Below, piece by piece: positions 45,058-57,700 of a stretch of 64,000 nucleotides of DNA. The DNA is from Prosthecobacter vanneervenii. GTDB taxonomy: Bacteria > Verrucomicrobiota > Verrucomicrobiia > Verrucomicrobiales > Verrucomicrobiaceae. The notes beneath the pieces are model-generated. The model was not told the origin of the DNA and searched no databases. It saw only the letters and a list, made by a program, of their open reading frames with translations. The number at the start of each line of letters is the position of its first letter. Position 1 is the first letter of the stretch. The stretch is from positions 124,001 to 188,000 of the forward strand of contig NZ_JACHIG010000001.1 in the NCBI RefSeq assembly GCF_014203095.1. The letters run 5' to 3'. Both the position numbers and the translations under genes were made by a program.

Positions 45058-45251
45058 ATTTGGAGTGCGGCTGCGCAGCGAAGAATGAGCGCAGCTGCCG
45101 CTTTCGAGTGTCTCGTGGTCTTCGAAAACACACTGAGTCTGCGTGTGCCGACCAGCGCTCACTTTCGAGCGTCTCGTGGTCTTCGAAAACACACCTGCCC
45201 ACGGAAAGCGGTAGCTGCGTTCGTGCCTCACTCCGCAACCGCACTCCAAAT
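45058..45251 (+). repeat. ATTTGGA element unit B with perfect 13-bp terminal repeats
   Basis: Left end ATTTGGAGTGCGG and right end CCGCACTCCAAAT are perfect inverted complements. The similarity continues imperfectly inwards for about 50 bases on each side (CGCAGCTGCCGCTTTCGAG against its inverted partner). 194 bases, non-coding. Confidence 0.8.
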
Positions 45252-45274
45252 GAGCTGCGCGTACTGCTGCGTGA

Positions 45275-45486
45275 ATTTGGAGTGCGGCCGCGCAGCTGCC
45301 GCTTTCGAGCGTCTCGTGGTCTTCGAAAACACATTGAGTCTGCGTGTGCCAGCATGCTCCCGCCTCTCGATGTCCATGGTCTGCGCATACTCTCTCCGCC
45401 TGCGAAAAGCGGTAGCTGCGTTTCCCCCTTCGCTCTGCGAGCTACGAAGGACAGGCCGTCCCTCACTCCGCGACCGCAGTCCAAAT
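45275..45486 (+). repeat. ATTTGGA element unit C
   Basis: Bounded by ATTTGGAGTGCGG and CCGCAGTCCAAAT, the second with one mismatch. It carries an internal segment shared with unit B (TCGTGGTCTTCGAAAACACA). Bases 45487-45569 to the next gene contain no further recognisable element. Confidence 0.75.
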
Positions 45487-45569
45487 CCCGCTGAGAGCGC
45501 GTGCCAGTGTAGAACTCACATCCATGTTCGTTCCGCAGTGTTCCCATTTCTCACTCAGCATCATCTCCC

Positions 45570-46898
45570 TCACTCCTTCAGCGCAGGCGGGCGGTGGCTG
45601 GGGATCTGGGCTTTGAAATCTCCGAGACTGTTCCAGTGGCTGGGCTCGCTCAGGTCCACTTCGGCCACGGCTACCGTGCCAAACTCCTCCGCCTTGGCCA
45701 GCACGTCGCCGTAATGGTCAAAGATGCCTGAGATCATCCACTGGTTCTTGCGGGCGTCCGTGTAGGTGCTGCTGACGATATACACGTGGTTCTCGCACGC
45801 GCGCGCAGCCGCCAGCATGGGATTGCAGCCCCACACCGGCCAGGCGATCACCTCCGCGCCTTTGATCGTCAAAGCGCGTGCGACTTCCGGGAAAAAGCCA
45901 TCGTAGCAGATCATCATGCCCAGCTTGCCAAAGCGGGTGTCAAACACCGGGTACTCATGCCCGGGGGTGATGCCCGACTCGATCTCTCCGCGTGGCAGCG
46001 TCACCTTGCGGTACTTGCCCACCATCTTTCCATCCGGGCCCAGCAGCGCGGCGGTGTTGTAAATCGTCTTGCCATCGCGCTCCACCAGTCCGGCCACTAT
46101 GTAGAGATTATGCTCCTTGGCCAGTTTGCCAAAGTAATCGGTGCTCGGTCCCGGCACTGTCTCGGCGCATTCCTCCATTTTCTTGTGCGTGCCGTAATAC
46201 GTGAGCGTTTCTCCCAGCACGACGAGGTCTGCTTTCTGCTGCGCGGCCTGCGCGATCAGCGGCGCATACTGCGGCGGTTTGTCAGAGGGATGGGTGCCGT
46301 CCTTGGGCTGCAGATGCACCGTGGCCAGCCTGACCTTGCGCGGGGCAGGGGATGGCACGGCGCTCAGAGCCACATCACTCCACTCCACACGTGCATTAGC
46401 AGCCCATTGCAGATACAGCTCTATCTTCGCTTGTTTGGCCTTCACAGGTGCGCGCAGCGTGCTCTGGCAGTGGGTCCACTGGCCTGCCTTGCCTTCCGCC
46501 ATCTGCGGGTACTCGGGTTCTGCGCGTGGCACGGTGCCTTTGGCGTAGCCCTGTTTGGCAGGTTCCTCCCATGTCACAGGTTTGCCATTCTCATCCTGCC
46601 ATAAAATGCGTGCATACACGCTGCGGCGCTGCACCGGCATGGCGCTGGTCTTCTTCCACGCGCTGAACTCATAATACTTCCCGCCCTCCACCGGCAGCGT
46701 GCGCGTCCAGCATCCGATCCAGTGCTCGCCAGCGCCTGTCTCCAGCATCAGCGCGCCTTTGCCCTCGTGGCCGCCTTTGGGGCTTGCCTCGGCGGTCGGC
46801 TTTGCCTCATCACGCGGAGCCCACAGCGCCCACTCGTCAGACAGGGCAGCTTGAGAAGCCGTGGCCAGCAGGCAAAGGAGAAGCAAAATCGATTTCAT
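45570..46898 (-). CDS. Exported carbon-nitrogen hydrolase (nitrilase superfamily) with N-terminal binding-like domain
   Basis: 442 residues from the ATG at 46898. A signal peptide ([17 protein letters not shown]) is followed by a jelly-roll or carbohydrate-binding-like domain, about 20-185 ([20 protein letters not shown]). The nitrilase domain runs from about 195 to 435, with the catalytic Glu in [11 protein letters not shown], Lys in [12 protein letters not shown] and Cys in [11 protein letters not shown]. The fused N-terminal domain and the signal peptide make a periplasmic or extracellular amidase likely. The substrate is unknown. It is the last gene of the run that begins at 48562, spaced 33 bases after dprA. 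Confidence 0.9.
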   Translation of the reverse strand: MKSILLLLCLLATASQAALSDEWALWAPRDEAKPTAEASPKGGHEGKGALMLETGAGEHWIGCWTRTLPVEGGKYYEFSAWKKTSAMPVQRRSVYARILWQDENGKPVTWEEPAKQGYAKGTVPRAEPEYPQMAEGKAGQWTHCQSTLRAPVKAKQAKIELYLQWAANARVEWSDVALSAVPSPAPRKVRLATVHLQPKDGTHPSDKPPQYAPLIAQAAQQKADLVVLGETLTYYGTHKKMEECAETVPGPSTDYFGKLAKEHNLYIVAGLVERDGKTIYNTAALLGPDGKMVGKYRKVTLPRGEIESGITPGHEYPVFDTRFGKLGMMICYDGFFPEVARALTIKGAEVIAWPVWGCNPMLAAARACENHVYIVSSTYTDARKNQWMISGIFDHYGDVLAKAEEFGTVAVAEVDLSEPSHWNSLGDFKAQIPSHRPPALKE

Positions 46899-46931
46899 GC
46901 TTCCTCAATACGTCTGCAGAGACATCGGTCT

Positions 46932-48032
46932 TCACACCATCCGTACATACCGCCTTCCAGGCAGTGCACGGATCAGGCGCTTCATTTCCAGGCGCATGAG
47001 AGTCGAGGAGACGGTGGCGGGGGTGAGGCCGGAGGCGGACGTGATGTCGTTGATGTGAGCCTCGTCGGTGCTGATCGCTTTGTAGAGGATCTCTTCTTCC
47101 AATGTCAGATTGGCGGCTGGGCGTGGCTCCTCTGTCTTGGGGGCCAAAGGGGCGGTTGGGAAGAGTGTCTGTAGATCATCCAGCACATCCGCTCCGTCCA
47201 TGATGAGCTTGGCTCCCTGCTGAATGAGGCGGTTGCAGCCTGCGGAGGTGGGCTTGTCGATGGGGCCGGGTACGGCATAAACCGTGCGCCCTTGCTCATT
47301 AGCCTGCTGCGCGGTGATGAGAGATCCGCTGCGCAGCGGCGCCTCCACCACGATGAGTCCACAGCCCCACCCGGCCACGATGCGGTTGCGATAGGGGAAG
47401 GTCTGTTTGTCAGCGATGCGGTCCACTGGATACTCGCTGATCACCGCGCCGTTTTGAGCGATGCGCTCCGCGAGCGCCATGTTTTCCGGCGGATAGAGCT
47501 GGCCCATGCCAGAGCCGATGACCGCCACCGTGCGCCCCTTGGCCGCGAGGGCTGCCTCGTGCGCAGCGGTGTCAATGCCGCGAGCCAGGCCGCTGATCAC
47601 CGTATAGCCCGCATACGCGATCTGAAAGCTCAGCTTCTTGGTGGTGCTGAGGCCGTAGTGGGTGGCATGGCGGCTGCCCACCACGCCGAGGGCGTTGTGG
47701 TCGCGCTTGGTCAGCTCTCCCCATACGGTGAGTACGAGCGGCGGATTGTGAATGGTGCGCAGCAGCGGCGGGTACAGCTCATCCTCTTGGGTGAGCAGCG
47801 TTAATCCGCGATCACTGATCTTTTTCAGCTCGTCTGCCAGATCCACCTGCGCCTCCCAGCCAGCGATGTTTTCTGCCTGCGCCAGGCCAAAGCCCTCGAT
47901 CTGCAAAAGGTCCGTGACCTTGGCGCTCAAGATGTGCTCCGGGCTGCCAAAGTACTGCAGCAGCTTGCGCACACGTACGGGCCCCACCTGCGGGAGCAGA
48001 TTGAGCACAAGCCAAGCCTCGGTGCGCGTCAT
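46932..48032 (-). CDS. dprA: DNA-processing protein DprA
   Basis: 366 residues. An N-terminal helix-hairpin-helix-like part (LLPQVGPVRVRKLLQYFG; IEGFGLAQAENIAG) is followed by the Rossmann-type DprA core: VVGSRHATHYG, GYTVISGLARGIDTAAH, TVAVIGSGMGQLYPPEN, PYRNRIVAGWG and LITAQQANEQGRTVYAVPGP. A winged helix closes the protein (about 300-366, INDITSASGLTPATVSSTLM). It loads RecA on incoming single-stranded DNA in transformation. Length is typical. The upstream coiled-coil gene is 17 bases away, so they are probably cotranscribed. Confidence 0.97.
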   Translation of the reverse strand: MTRTEAWLVLNLLPQVGPVRVRKLLQYFGSPEHILSAKVTDLLQIEGFGLAQAENIAGWEAQVDLADELKKISDRGLTLLTQEDELYPPLLRTIHNPPLVLTVWGELTKRDHNALGVVGSRHATHYGLSTTKKLSFQIAYAGYTVISGLARGIDTAAHEAALAAKGRTVAVIGSGMGQLYPPENMALAERIAQNGAVISEYPVDRIADKQTFPYRNRIVAGWGCGLIVVEAPLRSGSLITAQQANEQGRTVYAVPGPIDKPTSAGCNRLIQQGAKLIMDGADVLDDLQTLFPTAPLAPKTEEPRPAANLTLEEEILYKAISTDEAHINDITSASGLTPATVSSTLMRLEMKRLIRALPGRRYVRMV

Positions 48033-48049
48033 TCCACGTGGTGTGCGCT

Positions 48050-48562
48050 TTAAGCGGCGGCAGCGGTGGCTTCGCCGTTTTTGGCGGCAGCAGCGGCGGA
48101 CTCCGGAAGGGCGACGTTCGTCTGTGAGGAGCCAGAGCCGATCAGCTTGCGGAAGATCTTCTGCGGGAAGGACTGGCCACGCTCCTCATTTTCCAGCTGG
48201 CTGAGGGCGGCGGACTTGGCCATCTCCCATGCCGGGGCAAAGCCGGGGGCGCTGATGATCATCTGCTTCTCGGCACGGGCCAGGATCTCCAGCTCTCGCT
48301 GCAGCTTGTTGTCCGGGCGCTCGTTCAGGCGGGCGATCTGCATGCGCAGGTTTTCATTCTCCTGCTTCAGCGCGGCGCGCTCCTTGTTGATGTCCTGCGT
48401 CTGCTTGGAGTCGAGGTCCAGCTTGTCGCTGAGCATGCCTTTGTAGCGCTTGAGTTCGCGCTTGGTCTTCCAGTGACCCCAGAGGGACTGCACCAAGAAA
48501 ATGCCGCAGAGCACGATGCCGTAAATGAAAGTGTTCTGGGGGGAGAGGAGGTCTTTAAACAT
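48050..48562 (-). CDS. Membrane-anchored coiled-coil protein, hypothetical
   Basis: 170 residues. One N-terminal membrane segment (NTFIYGIVLCGIFLVQSLWG) is followed by a charged helical stretch with heptad-like spacing (about 35-95, KRELKRYKGMLSDKLDLDSK and onwards) and an Ala-rich C-terminal tail. No family is recognised. Upstream of dprA in the same direction with a 17-base gap; any link to DNA uptake is only suggested by position. Confidence 0.6.
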   Translation of the reverse strand: MFKDLLSPQNTFIYGIVLCGIFLVQSLWGHWKTKRELKRYKGMLSDKLDLDSKQTQDINKERAALKQENENLRMQIARLNERPDNKLQRELEILARAEKQMIISAPGFAPAWEMAKSAALSQLENEERGQSFPQKIFRKLIGSGSSQTNVALPESAAAAAKNGEATAAAA

Positions 48563-48678
48563 GGCTGGAGAAAACTACCCTAAGCCCCGGTCTGTGCAAC
48601 CGGGCAAACTCAGGGCTCAAGAGTGCATACGCCACGTGGCATAAGCGGGGAAACTAAAGAAGAGGCTGGGTGGGGATG

Positions 48679-48706
48679 TTGGTTAAATATATATTTGCCA
48701 TAAATA
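48679..48706 (+). promoter_or_regulatory. Candidate promoter of the giant autotransporter gene
   Basis: TTGGTT at 48679 and TAAATA at 48701 with a 16-base spacer, in an AT-rich stretch upstream of the gene at 48731 that contrasts with the GC-rich surroundings. Verrucomicrobial promoter consensus is not known to me, so this is tentative. Confidence 0.3.
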
Positions 48707-48730
48707 ACGAGGCAAACTAGATTTTTAACA

Positions 48731-51700
48731 ATGCGCGCAACTTACCCGAAGTCCTCTACGGTGGCACCTTCATTCTCTCATGAAAAGCCCCTCAGCCGTC
48801 TGCTGACTGACGCAGTCATGATTTTTGTGATGCTGGCAGGAATGGCGCACCCCCTCCTGGCGGCAGACCCGCCCCCCTCCAGTACTTCGACGGTGGGACA
48901 AACAGTTTCCAACCCGGAAACAGGCATGTCCACCAAGGTCAGCTCCCTGATCACCGACCCCGTCGGCACACCGACTGCTGGCACCACGGCCTTTGTGCGC
49001 ACCGAAGACGGCTACGTCTTCTTGGTCAAAGCCGTGGGAGACACTGTCTACAACGAGGACAGTCCGCCGGTGGGTTTCAAGATCCTCAGCAAAGACACCA
49101 CGACCAAAACCGTGACCTTGCAGAATCCGCTCGATGCCACCAAGACGGCCACGCTGGGGTATGAGATTCTCTACACGGATCTGCAGGCGAACTTCCTTGG
49201 GGCCGACACAGCAGGGGCCACCACGCCGCCCACGGTGGTGTCGGGAGCGGATGGAGTGCGGGTGGTTTACACCGGTCAGAATGGCTCCAATGGCCGTGAC
49301 GGCGCGCTCTTTGTGCCCCCACGGTCTGGTGGCAATGGCGCTGCGGGCCCGACGGTCAATTACACGACCAGCTTTAACATCTCGACCACCAACAAGATCG
49401 GCCTGGAGGTGGGAAGCATCGGCGGAAAGGGGGGCAATGGCGGCGACTCTTATCTTTCCTTCTGGGACGGTCGGGACGGTGGCAATGGCGGGGCAGGAGG
49501 CACGGTGACGGCCATCAACAACACAGGATTTCAGATCGCTACCACGGGGGACAACATGTATGGGATCTACGCCTACAGCCGGAGCGGCCAGGCGGGGAAC
49601 GGGGGCAGCGGCTTTGCTGCTCCAGGTGGGGGCACGGGCGGGCATTCCAGCGATGGCGGCAACGTGACCGTCACCAACAACGGTACGATCATCACTGCAG
49701 GAGCCGGTGCCTACGGCATCTATGCACTGAGCGTGAGCAACAACGGCGGTAACGGCGGCAGCACCTGGGGGCTGGTAGGTCAGGCTGGCTCGGGAAATTA
49801 CGGTGGAAATGGCGGCACCGTGACCGTGACCAACTCCAGCACGGGCTCCATCTACACCTACGGTTCGCAGGCGCATGGCATCGTGGCCCAGAGCATCGGT
49901 GGCAGCGGTGGTTCTTCTGGCACTTCCGCAAATCTCCTGCTTTCCCTCAATGGTGCTGCGGACAATGGCGGCAATGGCGGGCAGGTGAATGTGTATAATT
50001 CAGGGGTCATCTCCACCACGGGGGCGGGCGCGCGCGGCATCATGGCGCAGAGCATCGGCGGTGGTGGCGGTGCGGGAGGGACTTCGGTAGGGCTTTTTGC
50101 ACTGGGCGGAGCCGGATCCAACGGCGGTAGCGGTGGAGTGGTGACCGTGGAAAACCGTGTGGGTGGGACCATCCACACGACGGGGGTGAAGGCTGACGGC
50201 ATTATGGCGCAGTCCATCGGTGGCAGCGGGGGCAGCGGTTCGAATTCGTTTGGCCTCCTGGCTTTGGGCGGCGGTGGCAGCAAGGCGGGAAATGCTTCTG
50301 CCGTTACCGTGTGGAATCTGGGCACGATCACCACGGAGAATGATGGCGCACGAGGCATCGTGGCCCAGTCGATCGGCGGCGGTGGTGGCGATGGCGGATC
50401 CACCGGAGGTCTGGTGTCCGTGGGAGGTACTGGCTCTGGAGGAGGTGACAGCGGCGTCGTTACGGTGATTCAAGGCGGCACCATCACCACTCGTGGCAAG
50501 GATGCGCAGGGCATCCTGGCGCAGAGCATTGGTGGTGGCGGCGGCAATGGAGGAAGCTCAGGCTCCATCGGTCTCATGGCAGGAGTCAGCGTGGGTGGCG
50601 ACGGCGGCAAGGGCGGCAAAGGTGGAAACGTGGACATCACCTTGCAGGGCATCAGCAGCTCACAGGCCTCACTCATTGGTACCACGGGAGACCGCTCCCA
50701 GGGCATCTACGCACAATCCGTCGGTGGTGGCGGTGGGAATGGCGGCGGTGCCGTGACGGTGACGGCCGGGTTTGATGCTGCGGCCTCTTTTGCCGTGGGC
50801 GGGCAGGGCGGCAGCGCTGGTGACGGTGGCATTGTGACCCTGGGCCGGGGCACAGGCGGCTCCAGCAATGTGACCACCTTTGGAGACAACTCCACGGCTG
50901 TGTTTCTGCAAAGCGTGGGCGGTGGCGGCGGCAGCGGCGGCTTTGCCGTGGCCGTGGCTCTTTCCAGCGGCTTTACTTCCGGCTCACTGAGCGTGGCCAT
51001 AGGTGGAAACGGGGGCGGAGGTGGCAAAGGCGGCGACGTCTCGGCGGGTGCCTTCAGTTCAGGAGGTGTCCTGACGGCCAGCGGCTTCAAAGGAGATATC
51101 TTTACCCAGGGAGATCAGTCCTACGGCTTCCTGGCGCAGAGCGTGGGCGGCGGTGGGGGCAATGGCGGCCTGGCTGTGTCCGTGGCGGGCAGTACCAGTC
51201 TGGCGATGAGCGGGTCTCTGGCCATCGGGCTCGGCGGCACGGGCGCGGGTGGTGGCGCTGGCGGCACTGTAAAGGCAGGGGTTGAGGGTACCATCACCAC
51301 CATTGGGAACAACTCCACGGCCCTGCAGGCGCAGAGCATCGGCGGTGGTGGTGGCAATGGCGGCGGCTCCATCGCCGTGTCCCTCACAGCCAGTGGTGGC
51401 CCTGCGGGTGCCATGGGGCTCTCCATCGGCGGCAATGCCGGTCCTGCCAGCAACGGCGGGGATGTGACCCTGGCCACGCGCAACAGCAGCATCCTCACCC
51501 GTGGAGACAATTCCAAGGGCATCGTCGTCCAGTCCGTCGGCGGTGGTGGCGGCAATGGCGGCTATGCCGTCTCAGCAGGCGCTGCTGGCTCGATCACAGA
51601 TGCAGCCGCAGTGAATGTAGGACTGGGCGGCAAAGGCGGAGGCGGCGGCAATGGCGGCACGGTCAAGGCGGATCTCCAGTCGGATGTGGAGACATCCAGC

Positions 51701-54700
51701 GTCATGATCGCCCGTGCGCAGGACCCCGTCACAGGTGCAGATATCCCTGCGCATTATGGCAAAAACGCCACCGGTGTCCTGGTGCAGTCCGTAGGGGGCG
51801 GAGGTGGTACGGGGGGCTTCAGTGTGGCGGCAGGCGGAGCACTGGCAGGTACGGGTAGCGGCGCGGTCAGCGTAGGCCTGGGCGGCAGTGGCGGCACAGG
51901 GGGTACTGGCGGTTCGGTCACCGTCAGCTCTACAGGCACTATTTTGACCAAAGGGGACAGTTCCGCCGGTCTGGTGGCGCAAAGCATCGGCGGAGGAGGT
52001 GGTGCGGGCGGTTTCTCCATTGCCGTGGCAGGCGCTGGCGCCTCAGCTGGCAGTGGTGGCATTACGGTGGGGCTGGGTGGCAGTGGCGGGCCGGGGAACT
52101 ACGCCCAGGACGTCACGGTGAACACATCCATCGGCAAAATCACCACCTACGGCAAAGATTCTCATGGAGTCGTGGCGCAAAGCGTCGGCGGTGGTGGTGG
52201 CACAGGCGGCTACGACGTGAGTGTGGCTGGTGCTGGCGCAGGCGGCGGCAGCGGTGCCATCAGCGTGGGGCTGGGTGGCAGCGGCGGTGCAGGCAGCTAT
52301 TCAGGCACGGTGCGCCTCACCGTGAACAATGACGTGAGCACCTATGGCAAGAACTCCTCCGGCGTGGTGGCGCAGTCCATCGGCGGCGGTGGCGGCACCG
52401 GTGGCTACAATGTGTCTGCCTCGGGAGCGGGCAGCATGTCCGGTTCGGGAGCCATCAGCGTAGGGCTGGGCGGCAGCGGCGGCTCCGGCAGCAACGGCGG
52501 GGAAGTTTACGCCACAGTGACCGGAAAGGTGGAAACACTGCTGGAGAATTCCTACGGCGTTCTGGCACAAAGCATCGGCGGTGGCGGCGGCAATGGCGGC
52601 TACAATGTCAGCGTCGCCGGAGCAGGCGGCACGGGGGCCGGTGCCGTGAGTGTCGGCCTGGGGGGCAACGGCTCTGGCGGTGGCAATGGATTGAAAGTGG
52701 AGCTGACCTCCAGCGGCACCATCCATACTGTGGGCAAGGGCTCTGCCGGTCTCATGGCACAGAGCATCGGCGGTGGCGGTGGCAGCGGCGGGTTTAATGT
52801 GAATGTGGCCCTGGCAGCGACCGCCTCTGGCAGCGGGGCCATCTCAGTGGGGCTGGGTGGCTCTGGTGCTGGTGGTGGTGACGGTGGCGCCGTTACTCTC
52901 CGGAGTACCGGTAATGTGCTGACAGAAGGAAACGGCTCCATAGGCATCGGTGCGCAGAGCATTGGCGGCGGTGGCGGCAGCGGTGGTTTTGATGTGAGCG
53001 TGCCTGTGGCGATCGGTAACGGTGCTGGCGCTATCGGGGTCGGGCTCGGAGGTTCCGGCGGTGGCGGTGGAAACGCTACAGGCACCGTGGACCTGAAGGT
53101 AACGAACAACGTGACTACCAAGGGTAAGAAGTCCATCGCCGTGCTGGCACAGAGCATCGGCGGCGGCGGCGGAAATGGCGGTTTTGACATCACTGCGCCA
53201 ATCGCAGCCGGTGGTACGGGGGCTGGTGCCCTGGGAATCAGCATCGGTGGCAGTGCCGCAGCTGGCGGTAACGCTGGTATCGTAATCTCTGACGTCACAG
53301 GCATCATCACCACGGAGAAGGATGGCTCTCTAGGCATTCTGGCCCAGAGTCTGGGTGGCGGCGGTGGCAGCGGTGGTATGGCCATCAGCGGGGCAGTGTC
53401 TCTCGCTGGCACGGGCTCAGGGGCAGTGAGCATTGGTCTCGGCGGCAGTGGTGGTGTAGGTGGAAACGCGGCTAACGTTACAAATACACTGACCGGAAGT
53501 GCCTACACCGTGGGCAAAGACAGCTCGGGCGTCGTGGCGCAGTCCATCGGCGGAGGCGGTGGTAGTGGCGGCATCAGCATCAGTGGTGCCATCGCCATGG
53601 CCAAGGATGGAGCAGGGGCCCTGGCCTTTGGCCTCGGCGGCAGCGGTGGCACTGGTGGCGATGCCGGGGCGCTGGTGACCAACACCGTGGTCGGCTATGT
53701 CCAGACCCAGGGAGACAATTCGTATGGCGTGCTTTCCCAGTCCATGGGCGGTGGTGGCGGCAGCGGCGGCCTCAATGTGTCTGGAACCATCACCGCAGCC
53801 AAGACGGGCAGCGGTGGACTGGCCATCGGGATCGGCGGGCTGGGTGGTGATGGTGGTGACGGCAAAGACGTTATCAGCAACGTTACAGGCGGTGTGATCA
53901 CTTCAGGAAAGGGTTCCGTCGCCATTGCTGCTCAGAGCCTAGGTGGCGGCGGCGGAGCAGGCGGCTTAAACGTGACAGGGAGCATCAATGTCACCAAGGA
54001 AAATGGCGGCACGCTGGGCGTTGGTGTCGGAGGTTTTGGCGGTGCTGGTGGTAACGCAGGAACCGTAACCAGCACTGTGGTGGCAACTAGTGCCTATGAC
54101 AATCTCATCGGCACGATTGGGGACAACTCCACAGCCATTCTCGCACAAAGTGTTGGCGGCGGTGGCGGAGCGGGTGGCATGAACATCACCGGCGGTCTCA
54201 ACATCACCGGTAAGAGCGGAGCCTCGATTGGTGTGGGTTTGGGCGGTTTTGGTGGTGTTGCCGGAAACGGCGGAGTCGTTACGGTAAATGCGACAGGAAA
54301 CATCATCACTCAGGGCAATCAATCCCACGGCATCGAGGCGCAGTCCATCGGTGGTGCGGGTGGAGATGGGGGCATCAATGTCACGGGCACCATGGCCTTC
54401 GCTCAAAGTCCGGCCACCACGGCGGCGGTTTCTGTGGGAGTGGGTGGCTTTGGCGGCAACGGTGGCAGCAGCGAAGCTGTCACCGTGAACTATAACGGCA
54501 CTCTTACCGCTCGTCCTATGGTAGTGCTTCCACCCGTCGGTGGCCATCCTGCCCAGGCAGTCTATGTGGATGGTGAAGGCTCCAATGGCATCATGGCGCA
54601 GTCCATTGGCGGCGGTGGTGGAAATGGCGGCATGAATGTCAGCGGCGGCATTTCCTACGTGGGCGGCACCGGGCATGGCTATGGCATCGTGGTTGGGGTG

Positions 54701-57700
54701 GGCGGTTACGGTGGCAATGGCGGCAATGCAGGCACCGCCACAGTCAATGTGACCGGCGGAGACAGCATCACTGGCTATGGCACCGGCCATTCGGCCATTC
54801 TGGCGCAGTCCATCGGTGGCGGTGGTGGCACGGGTGCCATGAACGTGAGCGGCGGCATTACCTCAGATTCCGGCCTGCTCTTTGGCGTAGGCGGCTCTGC
54901 AGGGGCGGGTGGCATTGCCAAGACTGTGACGGTGAATGCCACGACGAATGTTTATACCAGCACAATCAACAATGACGACGACACCTCCTCGGCTGGGGTG
55001 CTGGCGCAGTCCATCGGCGGCGGCGGCGGCAATGGCGGCCTCAATGTCACAGGCGGTCTGGCCATCGCCAAACAGAACAGCGTGCCCTCGGTGAATTTTG
55101 GCATCGGCGGTTCTGGCGGCGCTGGCGCGAGCAGCGGCGATGTGAATGTGACCCTCATTGGTGATGCCATCACCTCAGGCAACTGGGTTCACGGCATCAT
55201 GGCTCAGAGCATTGCCGGCGGCGGCGGCAACGGCGCGATGAACGTGGGTGGCCAGCTCAATTTTGCGTCCTCGGAGAGTTCCGGAGGCAACACGGATCTC
55301 AGCATCATCGCGGGCATCGGCGGCACCGCCGGAGACGGTGCCGTGGCTGGCAATGTCACGATCATCAACACGGGCACTGTGACCACGGCTGGAGACAACG
55401 CCAGGGGCGTGGCCGCACAGTCCATCGGTGGCGGCGGCGGCACGGGCGGCATGAATGTGACTGGCATCTACGCCAAGAACAGCAATCCCATCACCGTGGG
55501 CGTGGGTGGTACGGGTGGCAGCGGTGGCGAGGCTGGCAATGCCACGGTGCTTCGTGGCACCGCCACGCTGGCCGCAGGGAAGGTGACCACGGACGGTGTC
55601 AACGCCTATGGCATCGAGGCCTCCAGCATCGGCGGTGGCGGCGGCGATGCTGGCATGAATTTTAACGTCGGCTACAGCACCATCGGCGAGGCCTCGTCCA
55701 AGCCTGGTTTTGCAGCCGTCTTCACCATCGGCGGCGGTGGCGGCACCGCAGCCAGTGGCCACTCGGCCACGGTCGTCAACTACAGTGCCGTGGAGACCAA
55801 GAAGGACTACGCTTACGGCATCCTGGCTCAGTCCATCGGTGGCGGGGGAGGGAATGCCAACTTCAACATCGGTGTGACACATGCTGGAGCCAGCACCTCT
55901 GCAGACAGCAATCTCTACAACAAACCCAACCAGAACATGGCGCTGAGCGTTGCGGTAGGAGGTGCCACAGGAGATGGCGGTAACGGTGGCGACGTTGCGG
56001 TAACTCAGGTTGGGAATATCATTACGGTGGGCAAACAGGCCATCGGTATCCTGGCGCAGTCCATTGGTGGTGGCGGTGGTAATGCCGGACTGGACGTCGG
56101 TTTTGTGAAAGCCGACGGAGGTAAAATGGGCATCACCATTGGTCGTGAGGGTGGTACAGGAGGTTACGGTGGTACCGTAACTCTAAACTACACCGGCACG
56201 CTCAGCACCACGGGAGAGATGGCCTTTGGCCTTCTGGCTCAGTCCATAGGAAACGGCGGTGGCAACAGCTCCTCCACCACCATCAGTGGTGAGGTACCCA
56301 CTGATCAGAACGATCTGGGTCAGACCCGCCCGCAAAGTGCTGCAATTGCCATCGGCCTGGCAGGCGGGCAGGGTGGTTACGGCGGCGCCGTTATATTGAA
56401 TTCCAACGGCAAGATAACCACTACGGGCAGGCGTGCCTACGGTGCCTTTGCTCAGTCCGTCGGTGGTGGTGGTGGCAATGGCGGCAAGGCCAACACCGCT
56501 GGCATCACTGCTCCAGTGATCGCGATGAGCCTCGGGGGCACTGGTGGCAGTGGCAGCTATGGCGGCCAGGTGGACCTCACCAATACCTCCATCGTGGAGA
56601 CCTTTGGCGAAGAGGCGGCAGGCCTGCTGGCGCAGTCCATCGGAGGCGGTGGCGGCAATGGTGGCAGCACTTATTCGGGCGGCACCAAGACTGGAGACAC
56701 CGGTATCACCATGGGAATCGGCGGCGTGGGTGGTCCAGGTATGGACGGTGGTATTGTAAACGTGATCAATGACGGCATCATCGTTACGCATAATCTGGCG
56801 GCGCATGGCATCCTGGCGCAGTCCATCGGTGGTGGCGGTGGCGATGGCGGTTCTGCCATCAGCATTCTACGTGCCATGCATCCCACCACCACAAATGCCA
56901 GCAACACCACACGTGTGGCGGTCAACGTGGGCGGCAATGGCGGCACTGGCGGAGACGGCAAGGCAGTGACTGTGACCAATCGCGGTGGAATCGGTACCTA
57001 TGAAGCTGCTTCGGTGGGCATCTTTGCCCAGTCCATCGGAGGCGGCGGAGGCAATGGCAACTCCGTGCTTAGTGCCGCCCTGGCTGGAACCAGCGGAAAC
57101 AATGTAGGTATCAATATTGGAGGAAACGGAGGCACCGGCGGCACGGGGGGAAATGTCACCGTGAACAATCTGATCACGGCAGACCCGAACAGCGGCAAGA
57201 TCATCACCCTCGGTGACAAGGCGTATGGCATTCTGGCCATGAGCGTGGGCGGCGGCGGCGGTACCGGCAGCAATGTGGCCTCCATCAGCCGTGGCACTGG
57301 CTCAGGAGATGGCGGCACAACGGTCAGCCAGGTGCAGTTTTCCATCGGTGGCAATGGAGGGCAGGGTGGATCCGCAGGTGTGGTGGAAGTCACCAATCAA
57401 GGCAGCATCTCCACCCAGGGGGCTGGAGCACACGGCATCGTGGCCCAGTCCGTGGGCGGCGGCGGCGGCAATGGTGGCATGGCCATTTCGGGAGATCTTG
57501 CCTTTGGCTCAAGCATCCCCAGCAGCAACAAAACCTTCAATGTGGCCATCGGCGGTCAAGGAGACCAAGGTGGGACGGGCGGCGCTGTGACGGTCAACAA
57601 CTCCGGCAGCATTCATGTATTGGGCAAAGGTGCCTACGGCATTTACGCCCAGAGCATTGGTGGCGGCGGTGGCGATGGCGGCTTTGCGCTGGCGTTCTCC

